NCBI RefSeq assembly: GCF_041434935.1
Contig: NZ_CP107964.1
Coordinates: 1,922,001-1,986,000, forward strand
Direction of reading: 5' to 3'
Source of the DNA: Kitasatospora sp. NBC_00374
GTDB lineage: Bacteria; Actinomycetota; Actinomycetes; Streptomycetales; Streptomycetaceae
DNA length: 64,000 nt
In this document: positions 1 to 7,670 of the stretch, piece after piece
Position numbering within the stretch: the stretch's first letter is position 1
Layout of the letters: every line of letters starts with the position of its first letter
Translations under genes and position numbers: made by a program
Notes under the pieces: generated by a model
Seen by the model: the letters and a program-made list of their open reading frames with translations, nothing else
Database searches by the model: none
What the model was told of the DNA's origin: nothing

Positions 1-656
1 TTCAGCTGGCCGACCACGGCCTTGCGCTGGAGGCCGCCACCGCGGGAGGCGTCCCAGGCCCGGAACACCTCGACCGAACGTTCGAGGGCGGTGACCTCCT
101 CGGAGCCGACCGGCCCCGCGTCGTACACGTCGACGACCGGCCGCGGGCCGCCCTGGGTGATGACCTGCCGGGGACCGGGCCGGTCGGCCGCGTGGGCCAC
201 GTCGCCGCCGGTGAGCCAGTCGTGGAGGTTGTCTGCGATGACGGTGCCCGCGGCGAGCGCGGCTCCCGCGCCCACCAGACCGCGTCGGTTCAGCATGAGG
301 TCCATTCCCGTGAACTCGGTGAGGACCGCAGCCGTCCGATCCGGCTCCCAGGGTTGTTCCGACGCAGACGCGGCGACCGTGCCTGTCCTGGTGGGCCGGT
401 GTCGTTCCAGACCGAGGTCCTCAGTGGTGACGACACGGCCGAGCCGCTCCGTGAACACGGCGGCCAGCACCCTCGGCACCGGATCGCGGGGGATCTCCCC
501 CTGCTCGATCCAGCGCCGCACCCGCGAGGTGTCGGTGGACAGTTGCTGCTGCCCCATCGCCGCACCGCGTCGGTTGACCAGCCTGGCCAGCTCGCCCTTG
601 GACCATCCGGTCAGGGCGAAGAGGTCGGCGAGTCGGCTGTTCGGCCCCTTGCTCAC
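1..656 (-). CDS. Helix-turn-helix regulator of the NsdA/NsdB-like type, N-terminal part
   Basis: The gene reads leftwards off the window edge, so only about 218 N-terminal residues are present. The start chosen is GTG at 656. The N-terminus ([20 protein letters not shown]) followed by [10 protein letters not shown] looks like the Xre-like DNA-binding head of Streptomyces regulators that carry a C-terminal tetratricopeptide part and repress differentiation or antibiotic production (NsdA/NsdB group). After the head comes a linker, then the Tat- or membrane-like stretch [15 protein letters not shown]. The rest cannot be seen. Family placement is from memory of similar proteins and is moderately sure; the exact member is not known. 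An inverted repeat and three short direct repeats lie just upstream (695-748). Confidence 0.7.
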   Translation of the reverse strand, partial: MSKGPNSRLADLFALTGWSKGELARLVNRRGAAMGQQQLSTDTSRVRRWIEQGEIPRDPVPRVLAAVFTERLGRVVTTEDLGLERHRPTRTGTVAASASEQPWEPDRTAAVLTEFTGMDLMLNRRGLVGAGAALAAGTVIADNLHDWLTGGDVAHAADRPGPRQVITQGGPRPVVDVYDAGPVGSEEVTALERSVEVFRAWDASRGGGLQRKAVVGQL

Positions 657-694
657 GTGAAGCCCCCAGGTTCCTCGGCTGTCTTCGACACTAA

Positions 695-712
695 TGGCAC
701 TGTCATGTGCCA
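695..712. promoter_or_regulatory. Inverted repeat TGGCAC-N6-GTGCCA
   Basis: Two perfect 6-base arms are separated by 6 bases, about 40 bases upstream of the GTG start of the leftward regulator. Spacing and position fit a dimer-binding operator, perhaps autoregulatory. This is inference from position; no binding protein can be named. Confidence 0.4.
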
Positions 713-720
713 CGCGACCA

Positions 721-748
721 TTCGCCAGGCTTCGCCAGGGTCCGCCAG
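721..748. repeat. Three direct repeats with 10-base period (TTCGCCAGg/TCCGCCAGa)
   Basis: Units begin at 721, 731 and 741. Units one and two are identical over 9 bases; the third differs at one base within 8. One unit per helical turn puts all copies on the same DNA face, as in arrays bound cooperatively by a regulator. It sits next to the inverted repeat at 695-712. Confidence 0.5.
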
Positions 749-1079
749 ATGGTGTACCAGTGCTGATCGGGTGTCAGGTAGGAGTGCGCCACCTCGACCT
801 CGGTCGAGCGGGCCCGGATTCCGGGCCCGGCATGCTCCGACGGCCCGTCAGCGGGCCTGTGGGGGCATCGTCCGAAGGGGTGGCGCGGCCGGGTGGCGCG
901 GGGGCGTCGGGCACGGCACGGCTGTTCGGGGTCGACCGCATTTCCCCAGGGTGCGGAAGGCCGCCGGCACGCCGGCTCCGCGCCCGACGCCCGCACTCCA
1001 CCCCGGCCGGCCCCCGGCGGAACCAGGAACCGCCGGGACGTCCAGTCGCCGTCGGCCAGGAAGGGACCCTCACCAGCCC

Positions 1080-2267
1080 ATGTACTCCTCCGCCAGCACC
1101 GGCGCCCGCCCGTCGAATCCCACCACCCTCGACGGCGGCGCTCCGCGCTACACCAACGGCCAGGCCCGTACCGGCCTGCGGCCGCCCACCGCCACCGGCG
1201 GCCGCCCGGCCCCGCGCGGCGGGGAGCTGCGCGACCCCCGGACGCTCGGCGCCCGGACCGCGCTGGCGACCCGTCCGGCCGAGCCCGTCGGCCACCGCGC
1301 CGCGGCCGGGCGGCTGTTGAACTCCCGCTCCCCCGAAGGGTTCGTGGACCGGGTCGACCCGGCCGCGCTGCAGACGCCCGCCGTCCGGGCCGCGCTCGCC
1401 AACATCTCGCGGATATGTCCCGCCTTCCTCCCCCGCCAGGTGCTCCGGGAGGGCAGCCGCCACATCCTCGTCGCGGGCACCATCGGCCGGGCGCCCGTGG
1501 TCGCCAAGTGCCTGTCGCCGCAGGCCGTCCGCGGCCCGCAGAGCGAGCAGCTGGTGGAGCGTTTCCACCACGAGATCGCGGTCTACCGGGCGTTCGTCCG
1601 GCACCGTCCGCCGGTCCGGCTGCCGCGCCTGGTCGCCGCCGACCAGGACCGCTGCGTGCTGGTGCTGGAGCGGGTGCCGGGCCGCCCGGCGGCCCGGGAG
1701 CGGCACCCGGTGAACGCTCCCACCCCGGGCGAGGTGCGCGCGGTGCTCGGCGCCGTCCGCACGCTCAACCTGTGGCGCCCTCCGACGGACGTCTTCGGCA
1801 AGCCGCTGGACTACCAGCTGGAGGTGGCCAGGTACCACTCCGTCGGCCAGCTCACCGACCGGGACGCCGGTGACCTGCGGCAGCTGCTGCACGGGCTGGC
1901 GCACACCCCGTGGCAGCTCTGCCACGGCGACGCGCTGCTCGGCAACCTGCTGCTCGCGCCGTCCGGCCCGGTGCTGCTGGACTGGGAGGAGGCCGGCTGG
2001 TACCTGCCCGGGTACGACCTGGCGGTGCTGTGGAGCGTGCTCTCCGGGGACAGCGCGGCGCGGCGCCAGATCAGCCAGCTGGCGCAGTCCGGTGGCACGC
2101 TGGCCCGCGACGCGTTCCTGGTGAACCTGGTGCTGGTGCTGATGCGGGAGATCCGCCTGCACGACGTACCGGGCGCCGGCGAGGAGCAGCGGATCATGAT
2201 CCGCCGGCTGTACGACGACGCGGCGCTGGCCCGTCGTGCGGTCCGGGCGGCGGTCGGCACCCGGTAG
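1080..2267 (+). CDS. Aminoglycoside-phosphotransferase-fold protein
   Basis: This encodes about 395 residues. The first 95 or so are Pro/Arg-rich and look disordered. The rest has the APH/choline-kinase fold: catalytic loop H282-G283-D284 within [13 protein letters not shown], and the metal-binding D301-W-E of [16 protein letters not shown]. Such proteins transfer phosphate from ATP to a small molecule or serve as homologues of unknown substrate in actinobacteria; nothing here points to antibiotic resistance. ATG at 1080 was chosen because the open frame upstream has non-coding composition. The Shine-Dalgarno is weak (GGGA about 11 bases upstream). The gene faces the acyl-CoA dehydrogenase gene tail to tail. 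Confidence 0.8.
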   Translation: MYSSASTGARPSNPTTLDGGAPRYTNGQARTGLRPPTATGGRPAPRGGELRDPRTLGARTALATRPAEPVGHRAAAGRLLNSRSPEGFVDRVDPAALQTPAVRAALANISRICPAFLPRQVLREGSRHILVAGTIGRAPVVAKCLSPQAVRGPQSEQLVERFHHEIAVYRAFVRHRPPVRLPRLVAADQDRCVLVLERVPGRPAARERHPVNAPTPGEVRAVLGAVRTLNLWRPPTDVFGKPLDYQLEVARYHSVGQLTDRDAGDLRQLLHGLAHTPWQLCHGDALLGNLLLAPSGPVLLDWEEAGWYLPGYDLAVLWSVLSGDSAARRQISQLAQSGGTLARDAFLVNLVLVLMREIRLHDVPGAGEEQRIMIRRLYDDAALARRAVRAAVGTR

Positions 2268-2282
2268 CGGGCCCGGCCCGCT
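2266..2282. terminator. Compact hairpin between convergent genes
   Basis: The sequence AGCGGGCC-C-GGCCCGCT is a perfect inverted repeat overlapping both stop codons of the convergent phosphotransferase-like and acyl-CoA dehydrogenase genes. Its position suits a short bidirectional terminator. There is no T-tract. Confidence 0.4.
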
Positions 2283-3472
2283 CAGGACCGGCGGGCCGCC
2301 CGGTCCAGGACGGCACGGCCGGTGGCCTCCAGGACGACCTCGTCCGCGGGGAAGTGCGTCCGCCCGCTCAGGACGTCCCGCAGGTAGCGCTCCAGCGGGT
2401 GGCGACGGCTCAGCCCCGGATTCCCGGTGAGCGCCACCGCCTGCTGGACGGCCCCCGTGACGGCCCGGTTGACGAGTAGTTGGGCCGCCCCGGTGCGGGC
2501 CGTCGCCGAGGCCTCGCCACGGTCGACGCCGGCCGCCAGTCCGTACACCAGTTCCTCGGCGCCGATCAGGGCGGCCTCGATCTCGCCGAGCGCGCTGCGG
2601 TAGCGCGGCAGCGTGGCCAGCGGCTCCGTGAGGTTGGCCGGGGTGCGCTGCTGCAGGAAGCGGACCAGCCACTCCTGGGCCGCCCGCGCCACTCCGAGGT
2701 GGACGGCGCACAGGGCCAGGTCGTGCCAGGCCCGGCTGGTCTCGGCGGCCGCCGACTCGGCCGCACCGGCGGTGCCGGGCGCGGCCAGCTTCAGCGCGCC
2801 CTCGGGCCCGACCCGGACAGAATCCAGGATCACGTCGTGGCCGGCGCTGGCCCGCAGGCCGAGCTGGTCCCAGGTCGGGTCGATCTCGACCCCTTCGCTG
2901 TCCCCGCGCACCAGGAAGGTGCCCACCCGGGGCACCGGCTCCTCGGTCCTGGCCCAGACGGCCATCCAGGCCAGCGCCTCGGCCCCGGCGCAGTCGGCCT
3001 TGCGGCCCGTCAGCAGCCAGGCCTCGCCGTCCCAGCGGGCGACGGTCGCGGGCAGCGGGCCGGCCCCCTCGGGCTCGGCGCGCAGGGTGTTCACCAGTGC
3101 CGGGCCGCGCCGGGACTCGGTGAGCAGGCGGCGGTAGCCGGCCGCGGGCCAGGCCCCGGTCCTGGCCTGTTCGGCGTGCTGGAGCAGGGTGAAGGCGGTG
3201 AGCACGGCCACCGAGGCGTCGCCGCGGCCGAGTTGGGCCAGTACCCGGACGGTGTCGGCGAGCGTGCCGCCCGCACCGCCGTACTTCTGAGCCACCGTCA
3301 GGGTGAGCAGGCCGGCTTCGTGGACGGCTTCGATGCCCTGGTACGGGAAGGTGCCGTCGCGGTCGTGCTCCTCGGCCCGGGCGGCCAGCAGGTCGACGAC
3401 CCGGGGCAGGCGGGCGAGCGCCTCGGTGACGGCGGTCCGGTCCTCGACGGCGGAGCCGGCGGTCTGGGTCAT
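2282..3472 (-). CDS. Acyl-CoA dehydrogenase-family flavoprotein, probably for sulfur acquisition
   Basis: The product has 396 residues with acyl-CoA dehydrogenase architecture: an N-terminal helical part with KYGGAGG, a middle beta domain (DQLGLRASAGHDVILDSV) and a C-terminal helical bundle (QEWLVRFLQQ, ALTGNPGLSRRHPLERYLRD). It would bind FAD in the cytoplasm. The start ATG at 3472 is preceded by GGAGG at proper spacing, so upstream starts were discarded. The mRNA leader is about 240 bases long. It encodes a small peptide of the RRHVDLRR-type that ends in a Cys and is followed by a hairpin. In actinobacteria such leaders typically precede sulfur-assimilation genes, which suggests an SfnB/DszC-like role in alternative sulfur use rather than fatty-acid oxidation. 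That role is inference. Confidence 0.8.
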   Translation of the reverse strand: MTQTAGSAVEDRTAVTEALARLPRVVDLLAARAEEHDRDGTFPYQGIEAVHEAGLLTLTVAQKYGGAGGTLADTVRVLAQLGRGDASVAVLTAFTLLQHAEQARTGAWPAAGYRRLLTESRRGPALVNTLRAEPEGAGPLPATVARWDGEAWLLTGRKADCAGAEALAWMAVWARTEEPVPRVGTFLVRGDSEGVEIDPTWDQLGLRASAGHDVILDSVRVGPEGALKLAAPGTAGAAESAAAETSRAWHDLALCAVHLGVARAAQEWLVRFLQQRTPANLTEPLATLPRYRSALGEIEAALIGAEELVYGLAAGVDRGEASATARTGAAQLLVNRAVTGAVQQAVALTGNPGLSRRHPLERYLRDVLSGRTHFPADEVVLEATGRAVLDRAARRS

Positions 3473-3608
3473 GAGCGGGTGCCTCCGGGCGGCAGCGTGG
3501 GATGCGGCATGGTGCGGGTGGCACGCGGACGGGCGTGCGCCGACGGAATGCGGCACCCCGGGCGCCGGGGCGGAGGAGGAACGGCCGACCGGCCGACCGG
3601 GTGCCACG

Positions 3609-3629
3609 GGCGGAGCGTTCGGCTCCGCC
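3609..3629 (-). promoter_or_regulatory. Hairpin directly after the leader peptide (candidate attenuator)
   Basis: An 8-base perfect stem, GGCGGAGC/GCTCCGCC, has a 5-base loop and begins immediately after the stop codon of the leader peptide (3630-3632). A stem touching the stop codon is where ribosome stalling or release would alter folding. It may end transcription or mask downstream signals. There is no U-run, so a Rho-dependent or translational mechanism is also possible. Confidence 0.55.
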
Positions 3630-3713
3630 TCAGTGGCCCGGACACGACGCACCGGCGGTGCGCCGCAGGTCGACATGCCTGCGGCGGGTCAGCAACGGGA
3701 GACGACGTGACAT
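3630..3713 (-). CDS. Leader peptide (27 residues), putative cysteine/sulfur-responsive uORF
   Basis: The peptide begins MSRRLPLLT, contains RRRHVDLRR in its middle and ends ASCPGH before TGA. The RRHVDLRR core followed by a late Cys is the hallmark of the actinobacterial putative leader peptides found upstream of sulfur and cysteine genes. The ATG lies 7 bases after the predicted -10 (TACAGT), so it should be translated from a leaderless transcript. A hairpin starts right after its stop, and the acyl-CoA dehydrogenase start codon lies about 160 bases further on. Known relatives sense cysteine through ribosome stalling at Cys codons; that this one does so is inferred. Confidence 0.75.
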   Translation of the reverse strand: MSRRLPLLTRRRHVDLRRTAGASCPGH

Positions 3714-3720
3714 GGTCGTG

Positions 3721-3750
3721 ACTGTACGAAGGGCTGATCGATACCGTCAA
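3721..3750 (-). promoter_or_regulatory. HrdB-type promoter TTGACG-18-TACAGT for leader peptide and acyl-CoA dehydrogenase
   Basis: On the minus strand, TTGACG (3750-3745) and TACAGT (3726-3721) are 18 bases apart, a good vegetative promoter. The expected start site falls on or next to the A of the leader-peptide ATG at 3713. The transcript would carry about 240 bases before the main gene. Confidence 0.7.
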
Positions 3751-3781
3751 GCGAGGTGGGGGCGGGCTCCGAAGGCCCGGA

Positions 3782-4276
3782 TCAGCCCTGCTTGAACATG
3801 TCGGCGGGCAGCGGCTTGAGCAGCTGGTAGAGATCGTCCGAGATCGGCCGGTCCCAGGAGGCGATGGTCACCTGGACACCGTCGCTGCGCCCGAACTGGG
3901 AGCAGAACACCCGCTCCTCGGAGACCTTCACCTTCTTGACGATCAGCAGGTCGTCGCCGAGCAGGACCGGGAAGTCCTCGGCCGAGACCAGGTCGACCGG
4001 CTCCTCGTGCTCCAGGGCGGCCAGCAGCTGCCGGACCTCGAAGGGGACGCCGTCCTCGGACTCCCGGGCCGGGGAGCTCTCGGGCAGGTTGCCGATGAAC
4101 ATCGCCGGACCTCTGCCGCCGAGCAGGTCGTACCGGAGGAAGATCCCCTGGCAGGAGCCGTCCGTGCCGGTCATCATCATGGCCCCGAAGTGGCCGGGCC
4201 AGTCGCCCGGGTCCATCGCGAGCACGTCGAAGTCCGGGCCGGCGGGCGAGCCGGAGCGACGGCGGAGAAATGACAT
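3782..4276 (-). CDS. Conserved actinobacterial protein of unknown function
   Basis: The product is 164 residues, soluble, without signal peptide or membrane segment. It starts MSFLRRRSGSPAGPDFDVLA and includes MMMTGTDGSCQGIF and SAEDFPVLLGDDLLIVKKVKV. I do not recognise a domain. No Shine-Dalgarno precedes the ATG. Instead TACGAT, a good -10 box, ends 6 bases upstream, so the mRNA is probably leaderless. That fixes the start at 4276 rather than the earlier in-frame start. The gene stands alone, upstream of the acyl-CoA dehydrogenase unit. Confidence 0.75.
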   Translation of the reverse strand: MSFLRRRSGSPAGPDFDVLAMDPGDWPGHFGAMMMTGTDGSCQGIFLRYDLLGGRGPAMFIGNLPESSPARESEDGVPFEVRQLLAALEHEEPVDLVSAEDFPVLLGDDLLIVKKVKVSEERVFCSQFGRSDGVQVTIASWDRPISDDLYQLLKPLPADMFKQG

Positions 4277-5027
4277 GACACCATCGTACGTGCCCGCTAC
4301 CGGCCGCCCTGCGTCCGGGGGGCGATCAGGCCGAGATCTACGCTCAGGGACCAATGTTGACTCTGAGCAACCGTCCGGGCTACGTTCGGTTCAGCACGAC
4401 AGCCGCTGTGGGCTAGGCCCACCGGGGGGCGGCTTGTCCCAGCGCGCCTTTTTCGCGTCTCCTCGCTGTGCACATCGTCGTGCGGACCAGTTGTTCGACC
4501 AGCTCGACTCCGACCGGCCACCGGGGCCGCCCGGGACCACCGTCCACGGGGGGCACCGACACAACTTCACAGACCAGGTTCGCGGGGCCCCGGCCTGTCG
4601 CATCCGCGGACCTTGCCCGGGACACCGCCGCGTGGGGGCGTGCGGATCCCGGGCGAGGCACCGACTTCCGAGTAGCTCTCGGCGGGCGGGGCCGTCCTCC
4701 CGGCGACTGCCGGCCCTCTGGTGGGGCCGGGACCGGCACCGCACCTCGGTGCGGTCAGGGGATCACCACGGGAGGAGTTCGTCATCGGCGCCGATGACGG
4801 GCAACACAGCGGGCGCCGTGCCATTACCGCGTGGGGGCGGTGGGCACGGCGTCTGCCTGCTCTTACTGTGATCCGATGCTTGTCGAACAGTCAACAAGTA
4901 CCGGTCCATCAGAATTCATTTGTGACCTCATCGGGCCCCGGACCGACACCAAAGGTTCAGCGGGGCGCACCCGGTGGCACCCCGGGGCCCGCGCAGTGCC
5001 GCGAGACCCCGGGATGTGCGCCGGCTC
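4277..5027. other. Long intergenic region with no recognisable gene
   Basis: This 751-base stretch is unusually long for this genome. Its open frames on both strands have irregular third-position use and no known domain. A small hairpin ACCGCAC-ctcg-GTGCGGT lies at 4738-4755. An AT-richer island at about 4860-4935 has TACTGT (4864-4869) exactly 6 bases before an ATG (4876), which is the spacing of a leaderless gene, but the frame that follows looks random. It may hold a small RNA or a decayed gene, for example the lost partner of the DUF397 gene next door. Confidence 0.5.
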
Positions 5028-5285
5028 TCAGGTGAGGTCGAACTCCCCGTCGCGGGCGCCGAGGACGAAGGCCCGCCACTCCGCCGGCGTGAAGATGAGC
5101 GCCGGACCGTCCGGATCGCGGCTGTCCCGCATCGCGATGTAGCCCTCGACGAAGGCGATCTGGACCTCTCCGGTCTCCGGGGCGGCTCCCTGGCTGCTGG
5201 ACAGCCACTCGGCCCCGGTCAGATCCAGCACCGGCTTGCCCGCGGGCAGGACCTCCGTGCCACTGCTCTCGACACTCGTACTCAT
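5028..5285 (-). CDS. DUF397 domain protein
   Basis: The product has 85 residues. The pattern GAEWLSSSQ, VQIAFVEGYIAMRDSRDPDG and LIFTPAEWRAFVLGARDGEFDL is typical of DUF397, small proteins that usually pair with a helix-turn-helix regulator in Streptomyces (BldB-linked/WhiJ-type systems). A strong GGGAGGAG Shine-Dalgarno supports ATG at 5285. Unusually, no helix-turn-helix partner is adjacent on either side: upstream is dhaM and downstream is a long gap. Its role is probably as antagonist or modulator of a regulator encoded elsewhere. Confidence 0.9.
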   Translation of the reverse strand: MSTSVESSGTEVLPAGKPVLDLTGAEWLSSSQGAAPETGEVQIAFVEGYIAMRDSRDPDGPALIFTPAEWRAFVLGARDGEFDLT

Positions 5286-5565
5286 GCCGTGCTCCTCCCG
5301 ATCCGTCCGAAGGCCCACCCTAGCCAGGCCCGGGCGGGACGGCGGCGGATCGCCCGGACTTCCTCCCCGGGGCGGGCCATTAAGCGGTGATCCGCCCCCG
5401 CCCCGGAGCGCCGCTGTGCTATGCACCGGCTCGGCGAGCTTCAGCCCGCTCGGCCCGGGCGGCTGCGAGAGTGGTGCCCCGGGCCCGCCGCGGGCCGGGA
5501 CCCCGGTCGAGGACCGGCCCACCGTCACAACGCCGTACCCGAAGGCACGACCCAGGGAGCCGCCG

Positions 5566-6084
5566 ATGGACCGCCGGGACGCCGTGAGCGCCGATGTCAT
5601 CCCCATCTCTGACGCCCCGTCCGCCCCGGGCGACCCGAGGACCGCCTCGGTGCCGCGCCCGAGCCGGCCCACCGGACTCGGGCGGGTCGGCGTGGTGCTG
5701 GTCTCGCACAGCCAGGAACTCGCCCTCGCCGTCCGCGCCCTGGCGCTGGCACTGGCCGAGAGCGGCGACCCGGCCCCGGTGGCGGCCACCGGGGGCAGCC
5801 TCGCGGACGGCCTGGGCACCAGCGCCGTCCTGATCGCGGCCGCGGCCCGCCGGGTGGACCAGGGGCACGGGGTCGCCGTCCTGTGCGACCTGGACACCGC
5901 GGTGAGCACCGTACTGGCGCTGCTCTCCCAGGCGGACGAGCACGGGCTGCCGTTCCCGGTCCGCTTCGCCGACGCGCCGTTCGTGGAGGGAGCGGTGGCC
6001 GCGGTGGTCACCGCCACCGCCGGCGGGGACCTCTCGGCCGTCCTGGACGCCGCCGAGGAGACCTTCCGCCAGCACAAGATCTGA
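5566..6084 (+). CDS. dhaM: PTS-dependent dihydroxyacetone kinase phosphotransfer subunit DhaM (EIIA-Man fold)
   Basis: The product has 172 residues with a disordered first 40 or so, then GLGRVGVVLVSHSQELALAV. The His in SHSQELA is the phosphorylated residue of the EIIA-mannose/DhaM family. It passes phosphate from HPr to DhaL, which with DhaK phosphorylates dihydroxyacetone. The start ATG has GGGAG upstream. DhaM is normally the third gene of dhaK-dhaL-dhaM, but no dhaK or dhaL is nearby, so it is an orphan or serves distant partners. Confidence 0.85.
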   Translation: MDRRDAVSADVIPISDAPSAPGDPRTASVPRPSRPTGLGRVGVVLVSHSQELALAVRALALALAESGDPAPVAATGGSLADGLGTSAVLIAAAARRVDQGHGVAVLCDLDTAVSTVLALLSQADEHGLPFPVRFADAPFVEGAVAAVVTATAGGDLSAVLDAAEETFRQHKI

Positions 6085-6198
6085 GGCAGAACGGGCATTT
6101 GAGGAGCGATCGGCCACGCGGCGGACGGTGCGCCGCTAGCATCGGGTCAGTGCGCGGGGCGGGGAGGTTCCGTGCCCGATTTGGGGGGAGTCCCAGCC

Positions 6199-7128
6199 AT
6201 GCGTGTGGTCGTGACCGGCGGGGCAGGTTTCATCGGCGCCAATCTCGCACGGGCCCTGCTGGCCCGCCCCGAGGTGACCGAGGTCCGGGTGGTCGACAAC
6301 TTCGTCACCGGCCGGAAGTCCAACCTGGAGGGGGTCGACGTGACCCTCTTCGAAGGCACCATCCTGGACCGCGAGCTGCTGGACACCGCCTTCACCGGCG
6401 CCGACGCCGTGGTGCACCTGGCCGCGCTGCCGTCCGTGCCGCGCTCGGTGGCCGACCCGCTGGCCAGCCACCACGCCAACGCCACCGGCACCCTGGAGGT
6501 CCTGGAGGCGGCCCGCCGGGCCGGCGGCCTGTACGTGGCGGCGGCCTCCTCGTCCTCGGTCTACGGGGCCAACCGGGAGCTGCCCAAGCGCGAGACCATG
6601 CGCACCGCCCCGATGAGCCCGTACGCGGTCAGCAAGCTGGCCACCGAGGCGTACCTGGGGGCGTTCCACCACTGCTACGGCCTGGGCGTGCTGCCGCTGC
6701 GGTTCTTCAACGTCTTCGGCCCGCTGCAGCCCGCCGGCCACGCGTACGCCGCCGTGGTGCCCGCCTTCCTGGACGCCGCGCTGGCCGGGCGTCCGGTGAC
6801 GGTGCACGGTGACGGCGGCCAGAGCCGGGACTTCACCTACGTCGGCACGGTCACCCAGGTGATCACCGAGGCGGTGCTGCGCCGGGTGGTCCACCCGGAC
6901 CCGGTGAACCTGGCCTTCGGCACCCGGACCAGCCTGCTGGAGCTGATCGGCGAGCTGGGCTCGGTGCTCGGCGCCGAGGTGCGGGCGGAGCACGTCGACC
7001 CCCGCCCGGGCGACGTCCGCGACTCGCAGGCGGACAACTCCCGGCTGCGCGAACTCTTCCCGGAGGTGGTGCCGGTGCCGCTGCGGGAGGGCCTGGAGCG
7101 CACCGCCGCGTGGTTCCGGACGCTCTGA
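6199..7128 (+). CDS. NAD-dependent nucleotide-sugar epimerase/dehydratase (extended SDR)
   Basis: The product has 309 residues. The NAD-binding TGGAGFIGANLAR is at the N-terminus, VHLAALPSVPRSV follows, and the catalytic Ser-Tyr-Lys set is SSSSVYG with SPYAVSK (YxxxK). It fits the GalE/WbpP group acting on a UDP-sugar in the cytoplasm. GGGGGGAG lies 9 bases before ATG 6199, and a TAGCAT -10 box is about 60 bases upstream. It opens the glycan locus and may supply its sugar donor. Exact substrate unknown. Confidence 0.85.
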   Translation: MRVVVTGGAGFIGANLARALLARPEVTEVRVVDNFVTGRKSNLEGVDVTLFEGTILDRELLDTAFTGADAVVHLAALPSVPRSVADPLASHHANATGTLEVLEAARRAGGLYVAAASSSSVYGANRELPKRETMRTAPMSPYAVSKLATEAYLGAFHHCYGLGVLPLRFFNVFGPLQPAGHAYAAVVPAFLDAALAGRPVTVHGDGGQSRDFTYVGTVTQVITEAVLRRVVHPDPVNLAFGTRTSLLELIGELGSVLGAEVRAEHVDPRPGDVRDSQADNSRLRELFPEVVPVPLREGLERTAAWFRTL

Positions 7129-7156
7129 CCGGCACTCCGACGGCCCGTCGGCCCGG

Positions 7157-7642
7157 TCAGGCCGGCGGCCCCGCGTAGCCGAAGACGGTCTCGCCCTTGA
7201 AGTCGAGGGCGAGACCGATCCGTCGGGTGGTGTACTCGTCGAGCTCCGGCAGCGCGTCCTGGGCGAACCAGGCGACCGCCAGCGACTCGTCGTCGTTCAC
7301 CCGGGCCTCGCCGGAGAGGTACCGGCAGCGGAAGGTCAGGTCCAGGTACTGGCAGCGGTCGCCGTTCGGGTACTCGATCATCGGTGAGACCGACACCATG
7401 GTCAGCCGCTCCGGCTCGACCAGCACGCCGGTCTCCTCCAGGCACTCCCGCACCACCCCGTCCGCGGGCTCCTCGCCCGGGTCGAGGATCCCGCCGACCA
7501 GGGCCCAGCGGCCGTCGTCCGCCCGGCGGCCGAGCAGCACCCGTCCGGCGTCGTCCAGGACGACGGCCGCGACGCCGGGGAGCCAGAGCGGACGGGTGCC
7601 GACGAGTGTGCGGAGTTCGGCGAGAAACGCGGGGATGGCCAT
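7157..7642 (-). CDS. NUDIX hydrolase
   Basis: The product has 161 residues. The NUDIX box is complete: GGILDPGEEPADG followed by VVRECLEETGVL, with REcLEETG providing the metal-binding glutamates. Members cleave nucleoside diphosphates linked to another moiety. IEYPNGDRCQYLDLTFRC and RVNDDESLAVAWF are typical of a Streptomyces subgroup that starts IPAFLAELR. ATG 7642 was preferred over GTG 7648. It is convergent with the epimerase and may be unrelated to glycan synthesis. Confidence 0.9.
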   Translation of the reverse strand: MAIPAFLAELRTLVGTRPLWLPGVAAVVLDDAGRVLLGRRADDGRWALVGGILDPGEEPADGVVRECLEETGVLVEPERLTMVSVSPMIEYPNGDRCQYLDLTFRCRYLSGEARVNDDESLAVAWFAQDALPELDEYTTRRIGLALDFKGETVFGYAGPPA

Positions 7643-7670
7643 GGCCACCGACCCTATCCCCCGCCCGGCC

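Larger units (their letters stand above)
657..1079. other. Divergent intergenic region
   Basis: This 423-base gap lies between the leftward regulator and the rightward phosphotransferase-like gene. I find no convincing gene. It holds an inverted repeat (695-712) and three direct repeats with a 10-base period (721-748), both close to the regulator's start. The part from 780 to 1079 is GC-rich and gives only open frames with poor codon choice. Confidence 0.6.

Noticed and set aside
774..3524. Very long minus-strand open frame (916 codons)
   Set aside because: It runs antisense to the phosphotransferase-like gene and in another frame of the acyl-CoA dehydrogenase gene. It is Arg/Pro/Gly-rich with no domain, typical of a GC-rich shadow frame.
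4876..5142. Rightward frame with leaderless-type start in the 4.3-5.0 kb gap
   Set aside because: The -10 spacing is right, but codon choice is irregular, no domain is seen, and it runs antisense through the well-supported DUF397 gene.
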